Assembly (NCBI GenBank): GCA_965217175.1
Contig: OZ244251.1
Coordinates: forward strand, 1,550,001-1,614,000
Reading direction: 5' to 3'
Length of the DNA stretch: 64,000 bases
Source of the DNA: Bin87 sp965217175
Lineage (GTDB): Bacteria > Chloroflexota > Dehalococcoidia > Lucifugimonadales > UBA3495
The translations under genes and the position numbers were made by a program. The notes beneath the pieces were generated by a model, which saw only the letters and a list, made by a program, of their open reading frames with translations, was not told where the DNA came from and did not search any database. Below, in pieces: positions 24,665 through 33,534 of the stretch (position 1 is the first letter of the stretch; each line of letters begins with the position of its first letter).

Positions 24665-25075
24665 ATGGCTAAAATCAAGCACATTGCCATCACCTGCGAA
24701 GACCCTGATGCGGTGGCTAAGTTCTACAAGGAAGGCTTCGACCTCTTCGAAGTCGCCCGTAACGCCCGACAGATCCAGCTTTCCGACGGCGACATCAACC
24801 TGACCATTCTCAAGTGGAAGACCGACGAGGACGCCGACGTCGGCCCCAATGGCGAGAACTACAGCGGTATACACCACATCGGATTCCAGGTCGACAGTCT
24901 GGAGGATGCGGGAGCCCGGCTCCGGGAAATTCACGGGGAGGAGATTGTCCGGCGTGAAGTAGCGGGGGACGGCGAACCTCGTTTGCCTCGCGCCGAGGAG
25001 AAGTGGTCTGGTCCCAACGGGCAGGTTCTGGATATATCGGAGCCGGGATGGCTCTACAAATTGCCCTTGGATTAG
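24665..25075 (+). CDS. VOC (glyoxalase/bleomycin-resistance) superfamily protein
   Basis: A single vicinal-oxygen-chelate unit of 136 residues with two beta-alpha-beta-beta-beta modules; members are metal-dependent isomerases, lyases or dioxygenases and usually dimerise. ATG 24665 is preferred over 24599 because GGGGG lies 7 bases upstream and the fold begins immediately (KIKHIAITCEDPDAVAKFY). His8 in KHIAI and His in IHHIGFQVDSL are at ligand positions; the C-terminal strand reads WSGPNGQVLDISEPGW, without the usual Glu, so metal binding is uncertain. It is followed by a second VOC gene on the same strand 230 bases later. Confidence 0.85.
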   Translation: MAKIKHIAITCEDPDAVAKFYKEGFDLFEVARNARQIQLSDGDINLTILKWKTDEDADVGPNGENYSGIHHIGFQVDSLEDAGARLREIHGEEIVRREVAGDGEPRLPRAEEKWSGPNGQVLDISEPGWLYKLPLD

Positions 25076-25308
25076 GAAACTATCCCACGAAGTAGTTCGA
25101 CAAGCCCACCATGAGGGGAACCGTACCATAGCAGGGATAACCCTGGCCATTTCGAAGGGTTCCGTTGATGGTTGTGTCTTTTTCGGAACATTTCTGAGCT
25201 CGGTTCGTTTTGCGGGCCTCTCCAACCCATCTATGTCCATTCAGCCGGTAGGGTGGCCCAGGGCTGGTCGCCGGCCGCGCCGCCATCAACCTGAGGGAGT
25301 CGAATGTT

Positions 25309-25755
25309 ATGGAAGCAACTTGCGTTACCCACATCGGAATCTGTGTAAGAGACATGGACCGGTCTCTGGCATTCTATCGGGACATACTGGGAATGACGGT
25401 CCTGGGCGACCGCATGACCGACCCCACTGAAGGAGGGCGGCTGCACAACTATCGACGACAGCGCCAGGCCCGCCGCTGGGTCAGCCTTGCCTACGGAGAT
25501 GGAGCCACACCCACGCTGACCCTCACCAGCCATCCCGGCGATGACCCCGATGGGGAACCCATCAAACTGGACATGGTCGGCATCAGCCATATCTCCTTCG
25601 GAGTCGCCGACGTGAAGGCGCTAACCGAGGAACTACTCAACAAGGGCGTTGAACTCGCCGGCCCCATCGAGTCCTTTACCGGCTCAAATGGAGATATCCG
25701 CAGCATCTACGTCTACGACCCCGACGGCATCCTTGTCCAGTTCAATACTCCGTAG
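25309..25755 (+). CDS. VOC superfamily protein, dioxygenase/lactoylglutathione-lyase like
   Basis: 148-residue VOC protein. ATG 25309 has GAGGGAG 10 bases upstream; the frame starts THIGICVRDMDRSLAFYRDILGM, the canonical first module with metal-ligand His. The second module has ISHISFGVADVKALTEELL with another ligand His, and the C-terminal strand reads YVYDPDGILVQF, where the usual Glu ligand is Gln. Substrate unknown. The paired VOC genes resemble each other only at fold level, so they are not a recent duplication. A strong palindrome at 25806-25829 separates this gene from the convergent CapA-like gene. Confidence 0.87.
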   Translation: MEATCVTHIGICVRDMDRSLAFYRDILGMTVLGDRMTDPTEGGRLHNYRRQRQARRWVSLAYGDGATPTLTLTSHPGDDPDGEPIKLDMVGISHISFGVADVKALTEELLNKGVELAGPIESFTGSNGDIRSIYVYDPDGILVQFNTP

Positions 25756-25805
25756 TAGCCGATACGTCGTCCTTCGCCGATCATCGAGATCCTTTATCAG
25801 CGAAA

Positions 25806-25829
25806 CGCCCGGGAAACTTTTCCCGGGCG
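25806..25829. terminator. Palindrome between convergent genes, probable bidirectional terminator
   Basis: CGCCCGGGAAA and TTTCCCGGGCG form an 11-bp stem with a 2-base loop, between the stop codons of the VOC gene (25755) and the CapA-like gene (25852). T-runs are short on both strands (TTT on the minus strand), so it may be a weak terminator. Confidence 0.55.
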
Positions 25830-25851
25830 CATTAAATCCAAACCCATTCCT

Positions 25852-27222
25852 TTAAACCCGTATCACCCCCACCACATCCCCGTCCGCTTCCTCGATGGTA
25901 ATCTCAGTGCCGAAGGGGCGGGAAACGTCCTGCAGCCACTGCAGGGTTTGGCGGGCCATGGGTTCTTCCGCCAGCACTGGGCGGCCTCGCTGGGGAATGG
26001 GACGGCCAAAGCCCATGTCGATGGGGTACAGGATAACTTCTCTCAGATCGCCGCCGGCGTAGTTGCACACCGCCACCACGCTCTGCCAGAACACCGGGTC
26101 GGCGGCAAAGGCGCGAGTGCCGCCGCCGGAGCGGGTGTCCAGGTAATCGCCGGGCGTGCTGTTGAAGTCCAGCCCGAAACGGCGGTAGGCCTCGTGGGGT
26201 AGCCACAACACGCTTTCATTCTGGAAGATGAAGTTGCCCAGGCTGTAGAAAATGGGCCGGTTCTTGTAAATCTCGATGCCCCGCAGGAAGTGGGGGCCGT
26301 GGCCTACGAAGGCGGCGCAGCCCTGGTCGATGGTCCAGCGGGCAAAGTCCATCAGGAAGTGGGGCGGCGACAGGCGGGAATGGCCGTGGAAGTCGCCCGC
26401 GGGCCCGCTCTCGTGGCAGTGGACCCCATAGACCTGCCACTCCGACTGCGTCTGCGCTCCCCGGATCCAGTTGCCGATGCCCAGTCGGTCATCCTCGTTC
26501 AGAGCGGTGTGGACGGCGAACTCCTCGTCCAGGATGAACTTGTGGTCCAGGAAATCTATTTCGGCGCCGTCGTCCGCCGCATCGTCGTTGCCTCGGAAGC
26601 CAAAGTGGCGGTAGAAGGCGTGCTCCTCCTCGTATCCCAGCTCCAGGTTGGCCCGGTGCAGGGCGTCGAACACGTCCTGCTGCACGTGGTGGGTGATGTC
26701 GTGGCGCAGGGCGTTGACCCCCGGGCGACCGGCGAAATCGGGTCGGCCGGCGCCGGCCCGGGATTGCTCGCTGAAGGTGCTGGTGGCGCCCATCACTGCC
26801 ACCCGGCCCCGGGCCGAGTCCACGTAAGTGGGAGAACGGGCCTCGTCCAGGTTGCGGCCGCCGCCGGCGTAGGCCAGGTCGATCTCCCGGCAATGCTCCA
26901 GGGTAGTCAGGAAACCGCCCTCGGAATAGTCGAAGGAATGGTTGTTGGCGGTGGTGACGGCGTCGATGCCCATCCACTTCAGCTCATCCAGGTTGCGGGG
27001 GTCAGACCGGGTATAGGTGGCGCTGCTCCACTGCCAACTGCTCTCGAAGTCGTGGAACAGCATCTCCAGGTTGACCAGGGACACGTCGGCTCCCCGGAGA
27101 ATGTCCACCAGCTTGAGGAAACGCGGCTCCTGGAAGGCTCGCATCCGGCGGGTGATCATGGCGTCGCCGCCCACGGCAATGGAAATATCGCGGCGTTCGG
27201 CATCATAAATCGTTGTGGTCAT
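25852..27222 (-). CDS. CapA family metallophosphoesterase-like protein
   Basis: PGA_cap/CapA domain protein (calcineurin-like fold) known from poly-gamma-glutamate capsule synthesis but common in soluble enzymes of unknown function. ATG 27222 is chosen because AAGGAGG lies 5 bases upstream. The N-terminal metal site reads AVGGDAMITRR with Asp20; DVSLVNLEMLF and TTANNHSFDYSEGG supply further ligands (Asn-His), and GHGPHFLRGIEIY gives the C-terminal His. No signal peptide or membrane anchor is seen, unlike capsule CapA, and there are no capB/capC neighbours, so capsule synthesis is unlikely. 456 residues, normal for the family. Divergent from the CaiB pair. Confidence 0.88.
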   Translation of the reverse strand: MTTTIYDAERRDISIAVGGDAMITRRMRAFQEPRFLKLVDILRGADVSLVNLEMLFHDFESSWQWSSATYTRSDPRNLDELKWMGIDAVTTANNHSFDYSEGGFLTTLEHCREIDLAYAGGGRNLDEARSPTYVDSARGRVAVMGATSTFSEQSRAGAGRPDFAGRPGVNALRHDITHHVQQDVFDALHRANLELGYEEEHAFYRHFGFRGNDDAADDGAEIDFLDHKFILDEEFAVHTALNEDDRLGIGNWIRGAQTQSEWQVYGVHCHESGPAGDFHGHSRLSPPHFLMDFARWTIDQGCAAFVGHGPHFLRGIEIYKNRPIFYSLGNFIFQNESVLWLPHEAYRRFGLDFNSTPGDYLDTRSGGGTRAFAADPVFWQSVVAVCNYAGGDLREVILYPIDMGFGRPIPQRGRPVLAEEPMARQTLQWLQDVSRPFGTEITIEEADGDVVGVIRV

Positions 27223-27362
27223 GTCGCCTCCTTGTTGCATCGGGACACGGGTGGGTCAGGTGAGGGCATTTTAGCAAATATGGGGTGGTGGATGATTGGC
27301 CTGCCATCATACGGCGGTGTACATCATACGGCCGTGTACGGTCCACCATCCCCGGCCGATGC

Positions 27363-27368
27363 TACAAT
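27363..27368 (+). promoter_or_regulatory. -10 element (TACAAT) ten bases before a start codon
   Basis: GCTACAATG precedes the ATG at 27378 by only 9 bases, and the gene has no RBS. Transcription from this box would start at or next to the ATG, giving a leaderless mRNA. The -35 region is not convincing. Confidence 0.4.
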
Positions 27369-27377
27369 GCTCCTCAA

Positions 27378-28607
27378 ATGACCGTCCCTGGCGAACAATC
27401 GAATTTAGGGCCGTCCCAACCGCTTAGTGGCTACCGGGTGTTGGACCTGGCCGGCCCCATGGGTGTCTACTGCGGCAAGCTGATGGCCGACATGGGCGCC
27501 GACGTTATCAAGGTCGAGCCGCCGGGTGGCGATCCCATGCGCGGCATTGGTCCCTTCGTAGGCGGCCAGCCCGGCCCCGGGCGCAGTTTGCATTGGCTCC
27601 ACTTCAACACCAACAAGCGCAGCGTGACCCTGGATATACGCTCATCAGAAGGGGCGGCCCTACTGCGGATGCTTGCTCTCGCTTCCGACGTGCTGCTGGA
27701 GACCTGCCCGCCAGGGCACATGGACGCTCTGGGTTTGGGATACGAGAGCCTGGCGGCGGACTCGCCCGGACTGGTGTACACGTCCATCACGCCCTTCGGG
27801 CAGACCGGACCTTATCGCGATTTCAAGGCGTCCGACTTGGTGGGTTTTGCCATGGGCGGGTACATGTACGTCACCGGGTGGCCCCATAACCCGCCCACCC
27901 GATTGTGGGGGTCTCAGGCCTACCACACCGCCTCGAACCGTGCCTACATCGCCATACTGTTGGCCTTGTACCATCGCACCATGACCGGTGTAGGACAGTA
28001 CATCGACGTTTCTATGCAGGAGGCGGTGGCCGCCACCACCGAACACGTCAACACAACCTACAACTACACCGGCGAGTCGGCTGTGCGCTGCGGGTTCCGC
28101 CACGGCGGCCAGTTCGTCGCCACCTGGCCGTGCCGGGACGGCTACGCCAGCATCACCACCAACACCCGGCAGGCGTGGGACGACCTGCGGGCCTGGATGG
28201 ACCGGGACGGCATGGCCGGTGACCTGATGGACGAACAATACAACGACCACTTCATCCTTCGGGGCGAGCATTCGGGCCATATCGAGGGCCTTATCCAGCG
28301 GTGGGCCCGGCTTCACACCAGGCAGGAGATTACCGAGTTCGGCCAGTCCAACCACCATCCGTGGGGTCCCGCTGCCACGCCCGATGAAATCCTGGAAAAC
28401 GAGCAACTATGGAGCAGGGAATACCTGACCACAGTCGAGTCTTCGGACGGCGGCCCGTCCGTGGTATATCCGGGCGACCCGTACCGCCTCACCGATTCCC
28501 CACGCCAGACGCGCCGGACGGCTCCCGCCCCTGGGGAACACAACGCTGAGGTCCTGTCCGGCATCCTGGGTCTCTCACCCGAAGATCTGGAACGCCTTTC
28601 TGCCTGA
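27378..28607 (+). CDS. CaiB/BaiF family III CoA-transferase
   Basis: 409-residue family III CoA-transferase. The ATG at 27378 fits the family start (LSGYRVLDLAGPMGVYCGKLMADMGADVIK); the open frame to 27285 has no signals. Other landmarks are VEPPGGDPMR, LVYTSITPFGQTGPY and DFKASDLVGFAMGGYM, where the Asp is the expected catalytic carboxylate. It has no Shine-Dalgarno and may be leaderless. Its stop is 6 bases before the next CaiB gene, so the two form an operon and could work as a heteromer or on successive substrates. The specific acid is unknown. Confidence 0.92.
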   Translation: MTVPGEQSNLGPSQPLSGYRVLDLAGPMGVYCGKLMADMGADVIKVEPPGGDPMRGIGPFVGGQPGPGRSLHWLHFNTNKRSVTLDIRSSEGAALLRMLALASDVLLETCPPGHMDALGLGYESLAADSPGLVYTSITPFGQTGPYRDFKASDLVGFAMGGYMYVTGWPHNPPTRLWGSQAYHTASNRAYIAILLALYHRTMTGVGQYIDVSMQEAVAATTEHVNTTYNYTGESAVRCGFRHGGQFVATWPCRDGYASITTNTRQAWDDLRAWMDRDGMAGDLMDEQYNDHFILRGEHSGHIEGLIQRWARLHTRQEITEFGQSNHHPWGPAATPDEILENEQLWSREYLTTVESSDGGPSVVYPGDPYRLTDSPRQTRRTAPAPGEHNAEVLSGILGLSPEDLERLSA

Positions 28608-28613
28608 GGTTGA

Positions 28614-29849
28614 ATGGACTTGAGCAGTGATTCGCAACAGCCGGCTCTCGCCCTCCAGGGCATCCGAGTGCTGGACTTCACCTGGATTCACGCCGGGCCT
28701 TCAGCCACGCGGATTCTCTCCGACCAGGGCGCGGAAGTAATCAAAGTAGAGTCCAACAACGCCCTGTCGGTCATCGGCGGCCCGGCGTCCGCCACCGCCA
28801 GGGGATTGGGCCAACGCCACAACTGGAACGCGGGCAAGCTGTCCATTTCCCTAAACATGAAGACCCCCCAAGCCATCGACATAGCCAAACGGCTCGTGGC
28901 AGTGTCCGACGTGGTGGCGGAAAACTTCAGCGGGCGGGTGATGCCGTCCTGGGGCCTTGATTACGATTCCATAAGGCCCATCAATCCCAGCATAATCATG
29001 CTCAGCATGTCCGGATTCGGCCGCACCGGACCGTGGAAAGACCGGGTCAGCTACGGCCAGACGCTCCAAGCCTGGTCGGGGTTCACCCAGTTGACCGGTT
29101 TTCCGGATACCGACCCCAGCGGCCCGGCCAGCGCGTACAGCGACGCCGTGGGCGGCATGGCCGGGGCGCAAGCGGTACTGCTGGCCCTAATTCACCGGGC
29201 CAAGACCGGGCGCGGGCAGTGGCTCGACGTTTCCCAGTTTGAGTCCCTGTCGTCTCTGCTGGAGACCCTGGTGTTGGACATGAGCGTCAACGGACCCGCC
29301 GCGGCCTCGGCTCGTGCCGGCAATCGCTTGCCGTATGGCGGCGGCGCTCCCCACGGCGCGTACCGCTGTCGGGGAGAGGACCGGTGGGTGGCTATCTCCA
29401 TCTTCTCCGACGAAGAATGGCGCGCCTTCCTGGACGTCATGGGCGACCCCCAATGGGCTGAAGACCAACGGTTCTCTACCGGCAATGCCCGTTGGCGCAA
29501 CGGCGACGCGCTGGACTCCTTCGTGGAATCCTGGACCATCCAACACACCGCGGAAGACGTGATGGGCCTCCTTCAAGCTGCGGGCGTCGCTGCCGGCGTG
29601 GTCCAGACTGGGGCCGATTTGTCGCACGACCCCCAGTTGAAAGAGCGGGGTTTCTTCAGCTCTGTTCTGGACTACCAGGGAGAGTATCGGACCATCGAGA
29701 GTGCGCCCTACAAGCTGTCCCGCACTCCGGGCAGTGTTACCAAGGGTGCGCCGGCCTTTGGAGCAGACATGGACTACGTGCTGCGGGAATTGCTGGGCAT
29801 GTCCGACGACGAGTTGGCCGATTGCGCCATCGACGGCGTGTTCGACTGA
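28614..29849 (+). CDS. CaiB/BaiF family III CoA-transferase
   Basis: 411-residue family III CoA-transferase, second gene of the pair. ATG 28614 follows a weak TGAGG. Landmarks: LQGIRVLDFTWIHAGPSATR, SDQGAEVIKVES, MLSMSGFGRTGPW and the catalytic region VSYGQTLQAWSGFTQLTG, where the position after GY/SY is Gly-Gln, so the canonical Asp is not obvious. Compared with the first gene the two are clearly paralogous but divergent. Coexpression implies a two-subunit enzyme with one active and one altered site, or two different specificities. Confidence 0.92.
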   Translation: MDLSSDSQQPALALQGIRVLDFTWIHAGPSATRILSDQGAEVIKVESNNALSVIGGPASATARGLGQRHNWNAGKLSISLNMKTPQAIDIAKRLVAVSDVVAENFSGRVMPSWGLDYDSIRPINPSIIMLSMSGFGRTGPWKDRVSYGQTLQAWSGFTQLTGFPDTDPSGPASAYSDAVGGMAGAQAVLLALIHRAKTGRGQWLDVSQFESLSSLLETLVLDMSVNGPAAASARAGNRLPYGGGAPHGAYRCRGEDRWVAISIFSDEEWRAFLDVMGDPQWAEDQRFSTGNARWRNGDALDSFVESWTIQHTAEDVMGLLQAAGVAAGVVQTGADLSHDPQLKERGFFSSVLDYQGEYRTIESAPYKLSRTPGSVTKGAPAFGADMDYVLRELLGMSDDELADCAIDGVFD

Positions 29850-30006
29850 GCGGGACACCGCTTCCGTCCCAATGATGTTCCGTCCCCATGGTGGGCATCT
29901 TCAATTGGTTGTACAGCCGGCCGACGCGTTCCGGCATGATGACGGTGTCCATTACATCCCCACTTCACCAGGGCTTTCTGGCTGACTCTTTGACTGGCCG
30001 AAGCCG

Positions 30007-31260
30007 TTAGACGAAGCCTCTAAGATGGGAAGTGCGGGCCACTCGATCCACGGCAATATCGAAGGCTGCCTGCCGCAGCGTTAGACCGCTTGCCCTGGAC
30101 CTGGCCGCTACGCTCTGATAAGCCGGTACGATTCGGTTGTACAGTTCCTCATTGACCCTATCTTCGCTCCAGTCGAACTGCTGAATGTTTTGCGTCCACT
30201 CGAAGTAGGAAACGGTAACGCCGCCCGCGTTCACCAGGAGGTCGGGCAAAACCAGCACACCCCTTTCCTGCAGGATTGTGTCTCCTTCGGGCGTGGTGGG
30301 GTGATTGGCGGCCTCCAGGACAACCCGAACGGGCAGACGCCACGCCACTTCCTCCCCAATCACGTTTTCTATGGCGGCGGGAACGAAAACGTCGGCTTCG
30401 ATTTCCAGAATATCGTTGGGAGCGCACTGCTCCCCGCCAGGAAACCCGTCTACCGAGCCGTTGCGAGACACAAACTCAGCCAGGGCGGGAACGTCCAGGC
30501 CCGCGCTGTTATACACCGCTCCCCTAATGTCCGACACCGCTACGATGGGAAACCCTTCCGTGTGCGCCAGGCGGCAGAACCAGGAGCCTACGTTCCCAAA
30601 TCCCTGGACGGTGATGCGGGCTTGGGTCAGGTCCAGGCCCAAGTCCCTCGCCGCTTCCTGCAATACAAGAAGCGCTCCCCGTCCCGTGGCCGCCTCCCGG
30701 CCAGCCGACCCCCCAACTTCCAATGGTTTGCCGGTTACAATGGGCAGTGTATATCCGTGGGTCTGGCTGTATTCGTCCATTATCCAGGCCATGGTTTGGG
30801 CGTTGGTGCCAAGGTCGGGAGCGGGGATGTCGCGGTAGGGACCCAGGATGTGTTGAACGTTCTGGGTATAACGGCGGGTTACGGCATTGAGTTCCCGTTC
30901 GCTGAGCGCCAGCGGGTCCAGTTGAATGCCTCCCTTGGCTCCGCCGAAGGGCAAATCCAACAGGGCGGTCTTCCAGGTCATCAGGGTTGCCAGAGCCCTC
31001 ACCTCGTCCTCGTCAGCCAGGGGATGGAACCGCAGGCCGCCTTTGTAGGGGCCACGGGCGCCGTTGTGCTGCACCCGGTATCCGGTGAACACCTCAATGC
31101 GTCCGTCGTCCATCCGCACCGGGAGGGAAACCCTTAAGTCCCGCCAGGGTTCACACAGCATTCGGCAGGTTCCAGCGTCCAACCCCAGGCGCGCGGCGGC
31201 CCCGTCGAAGTAGCGTTTCACGTCATCTTGGGCGCTTCGCTCTTTGCCTACTATGGTCAT
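30007..31260 (-). CDS. gdhA: Glu/Leu/Phe/Val dehydrogenase (glutamate dehydrogenase)
   Basis: Oxidatively deaminates glutamate to 2-oxoglutarate and ammonium with NAD(P), linking carbon and nitrogen metabolism; cytoplasmic hexamer. ATG 31260 has GGGGGAGAG directly upstream. Substrate side: PYKGGLRFHP, MTWKTAL and LPFGGAKGGI with catalytic Lys109, then APDLGTNAQTMAW with the catalytic Asp. Cofactor side: VQGFGNVGSWF, a GxGxxG Rossmann motif, with Ser-Asp following the second strand (VAVSDIRG), which points to NAD rather than NADP. 417 residues is the usual small-subunit length. It stands alone, with no glutamine synthetase or synthase genes nearby. Leucine dehydrogenase specificity cannot be excluded. 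Confidence 0.92.
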   Translation of the reverse strand: MTIVGKERSAQDDVKRYFDGAAARLGLDAGTCRMLCEPWRDLRVSLPVRMDDGRIEVFTGYRVQHNGARGPYKGGLRFHPLADEDEVRALATLMTWKTALLDLPFGGAKGGIQLDPLALSERELNAVTRRYTQNVQHILGPYRDIPAPDLGTNAQTMAWIMDEYSQTHGYTLPIVTGKPLEVGGSAGREAATGRGALLVLQEAARDLGLDLTQARITVQGFGNVGSWFCRLAHTEGFPIVAVSDIRGAVYNSAGLDVPALAEFVSRNGSVDGFPGGEQCAPNDILEIEADVFVPAAIENVIGEEVAWRLPVRVVLEAANHPTTPEGDTILQERGVLVLPDLLVNAGGVTVSYFEWTQNIQQFDWSEDRVNEELYNRIVPAYQSVAARSRASGLTLRQAAFDIAVDRVARTSHLRGFV

Positions 31261-31570
31261 CTCTCCCCCGGTTGGGCCTGATTCCAGGGTTTGCCCCTGG
31301 ATCCCGAGTCATCTGCCGCAGGGCAGGCGAATCCTCTCGTCTACTCTTGCTGACAACCACGAATTTCTCGGCTTGATGAAAACCGTGATGCGCGCTTTCC
31401 AAAGCGAGATAGGTCGTTGATGTCCCATTATCGCACAGCCCGTTTATCGCACGGCCCGTCGAACATATCATTCTACTGACTATCGGGGACAGGGCAATCG
31501 TGCCTTACCATCCCGCTTGGGTCCAACTCACTCCCCGGCTGGCATGCTTGAATCATGCTAGATTTAACGC
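31261..31570. other. Intergenic, no feature supported
   Basis: Upstream region of glutamate dehydrogenase. Short GC-rich inverted repeats (CCAGGGTTTGCCCCTGG) are visible near 31290, but no promoter stands out. Confidence 0.4.
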
Positions 31571-31756
31571 ATGGCAGACCTCCACGTAAAAGATATCCCC
31601 GATCCCCTCCACGATCGGCTCCGCCGCCACGCCCAGGCTCAGAACTCCACGATCAGCGGCGTAGTGCTGATCGCCATCGAACGGGAGTTGGCCCGGTTGG
31701 AGTGGCAGGAACGATTGGCCGCCGCACCGCGCCCTGCTGGGCATCACAGGTGGTGA
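31571..31756 (+). CDS. FitA/VapB-like ribbon-helix-helix antitoxin, orphan and possibly truncated
   Basis: 61 residues starting MADLHVKDIPDPLHDRLRRH, then NSTISGVVLIAIERELARLEW, the pattern of FitA-type antitoxins (strand, two helices) that bind their own promoter and a PIN-domain toxin. Typical members have ~75-85 residues with a C-terminal toxin-binding tail; here the tail ends in PRPAGHHRW and no PIN toxin ORF follows. There is no clear RBS. It is probably a leftover of a toxin-antitoxin pair, with regulation no longer meaningful. Confidence 0.55.
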   Translation: MADLHVKDIPDPLHDRLRRHAQAQNSTISGVVLIAIERELARLEWQERLAAAPRPAGHHRW

Positions 31757-32388
31757 TTGACCGGCAAACAGCAACCTGATATTTGTGAAATCATCGCGCT
31801 CCCACTGTGGCCTGATGTCCGTGGAAATCCCCGGCCTAATCACCCTGTTAATCGACAGTTTCGCAGAAATTCGCAATGTCCGTTTCCAGGCTTTCCAAAT
31901 TAACCAACGCCCGTTCTATCTTGGCAAATACGCCGCTTAAGTCTGTATATCTATTTTTCCTTTGGCAGGCTATCGGTTCCACCCTCAGTTCGTTTTGCCG
32001 GTTTCCTTCAGCCGTGCCACCAGGTACGCCTGGTCACGGTCGCCCCCGTGTAGTTGCACGGAACGTGCCAGCGGTTCCAACACGCTTGCCGGTATTACCA
32101 CACTGGCCCCTCCGGGTCAGCGGTGGGCAAGCTCTGGTTCAGTTGCACCGAGATTCCCTCCTCCAGCGCGGGGCATAGGCCCGGCCGGCACTGGCCGATA
32201 TGTTGGACATCGATGCGGATTGCCCGTTCTTTCTGGCCGGCAGGGTGCCTCAGATCTGCTGGAGTTGCCATCTTACCCTGCCGCCATAGTTCGGGCGGTA
32301 AAGACTGCACGACGTACTTTGGAGTCGAGAGAGGCGGCGCTTACCAGATGGTCAGGATAGGAGAAATCAGCATACGGCCCTGGGTTGG
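31757..32388. other. 632-bp region without a supported gene
   Basis: No toxin gene, no intact ORF and no RNA gene is seen. Several short frames overlap on both strands. It may contain decayed remains of the missing PIN toxin and other genes, but nothing reads through. Confidence 0.4.
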
Positions 32389-33534
32389 TTAGAACAGCTC
32401 CCGGCTGGCTATTTCTGCGCCTTCTCGCATGGCCCGCAGCTTCAACCAGACTATGCCCTCGGCCACCCGGTCGGAGCCCGCCGAGGTGTCGAAACCGCAA
32501 TCGGTGCCGGCCAGCACCCGCGTGGGGTCGCCTCCGGCGGCGGCGACGGCCTGATGCAACCGGTCAGCCACCAATCGGGGATGCTCCACGTAGTTGGTCT
32601 TGGTGTCTATGACCCCGGCGATCAAAAGCATCCCGTCGGGAAGCGGGTGGTCGCGGTATACGCGATGCTCGTGGGCGTGGCGCGGGTTAGCCATTTCCAT
32701 CACCAGCGCTCCGACTTTAGCCCCATAGAGGAGGTCGAGGATGTTCTCCAGCGGCACATCGTAATGGTGCGGCCCTTCGCTGTTGCCCCAGCAGACGTGC
32801 AGACGCACCCGGTCGCGAGGGATGTTGGTCAAGGCGTGGTTGATGGCCCGGATATGCAGGTTCACCAGGTCCTGAAAGGCCGATAGCGGTTCGTCCTGAT
32901 AGGACACGTGCCGCTCCATGGCCAAGTCGGGGCAGTCCAGCTGCAGCGTCAGGCCGTTCGCGACGATTATCTCGTATTCCTTCCTCAGTTCCTCGGCTAA
33001 AGCGAATACGTAATCTTCGTGGCTGTCGTAATAGCGGTTGCCCAGGGTCATGGCGACTATGCCGGGCGACGCGGCGGTCATGAACAGTTCTTCCGGTTCG
33101 CCGTAGGTAGCATCGACGACGTCGAGCAACTGCCGGCATTCCCGCTCGACCAGGTCCAGCCGCTCGTACGCCAGCGGGCCAACGCAGGTGGGTACGTCGC
33201 GCATCAACTGCACCACGCGAGGACGCACCAGCAGGGGAAATTCGTTCTGGTCCCGGTGGCCGCGCCGGGTCCAGGCGCCGCCGAAGCCGGACATCCGCTG
33301 GGTAACGTACGTTGAGAAACTGATGCGTGATTGCTCGCCGTTGTTGATGACGTCGACCCCGGCCGCCACCTGCGCCGAGAAAACCCCGGCAGTAGCTTCT
33401 CGGGCCGCGGCGTCCAGCGCCGCCTCATCCACCTGCTCGCCCCGCGACGCCGCGCCCAGCATCGCCAGCAGCCCCTCGGGCCGGGGGAGGCTGCCGGTAT
33501 GGGTGGTCAGGATTCGTGCTTCGCTGCGTTTCAT
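32389..33534 (-). CDS. MetE-like cobalamin-independent methyltransferase (C-terminal domain type)
   Basis: 381-residue UROD/MetE-fold protein corresponding to the catalytic half of cobalamin-independent methionine synthase. ATG 33534 is taken because the family start SEARILTTHTGSLPRPEGLL follows at once; ATGs at 33588 and 33633 only add a non-conserved stretch. Zinc ligands are visible: His and Cys in VRLHVCWGN, Glu in VMEMANPRHAHE and Cys in AGTDCGFDT. Such short MetE homologues transfer methyl groups to thiols in methionine salvage or cleave C-S bonds of substrates. It lies alone, with no metF or metH nearby. Confidence 0.88.
   Translation of the reverse strand: MKRSEARILTTHTGSLPRPEGLLAMLGAASRGEQVDEAALDAAAREATAGVFSAQVAAGVDVINNGEQSRISFSTYVTQRMSGFGGAWTRRGHRDQNEFPLLVRPRVVQLMRDVPTCVGPLAYERLDLVERECRQLLDVVDATYGEPEELFMTAASPGIVAMTLGNRYYDSHEDYVFALAEELRKEYEIIVANGLTLQLDCPDLAMERHVSYQDEPLSAFQDLVNLHIRAINHALTNIPRDRVRLHVCWGNSEGPHHYDVPLENILDLLYGAKVGALVMEMANPRHAHEHRVYRDHPLPDGMLLIAGVIDTKTNYVEHPRLVADRLHQAVAAAGGDPTRVLAGTDCGFDTSAGSDRVAEGIVWLKLRAMREGAEIASRELF

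Noticed and set aside
26290..27381. 363-codon plus-strand ORF across the CapA-like gene
   Set aside because: Antisense shadow; the CapA-like motifs and RBS are on the other strand.
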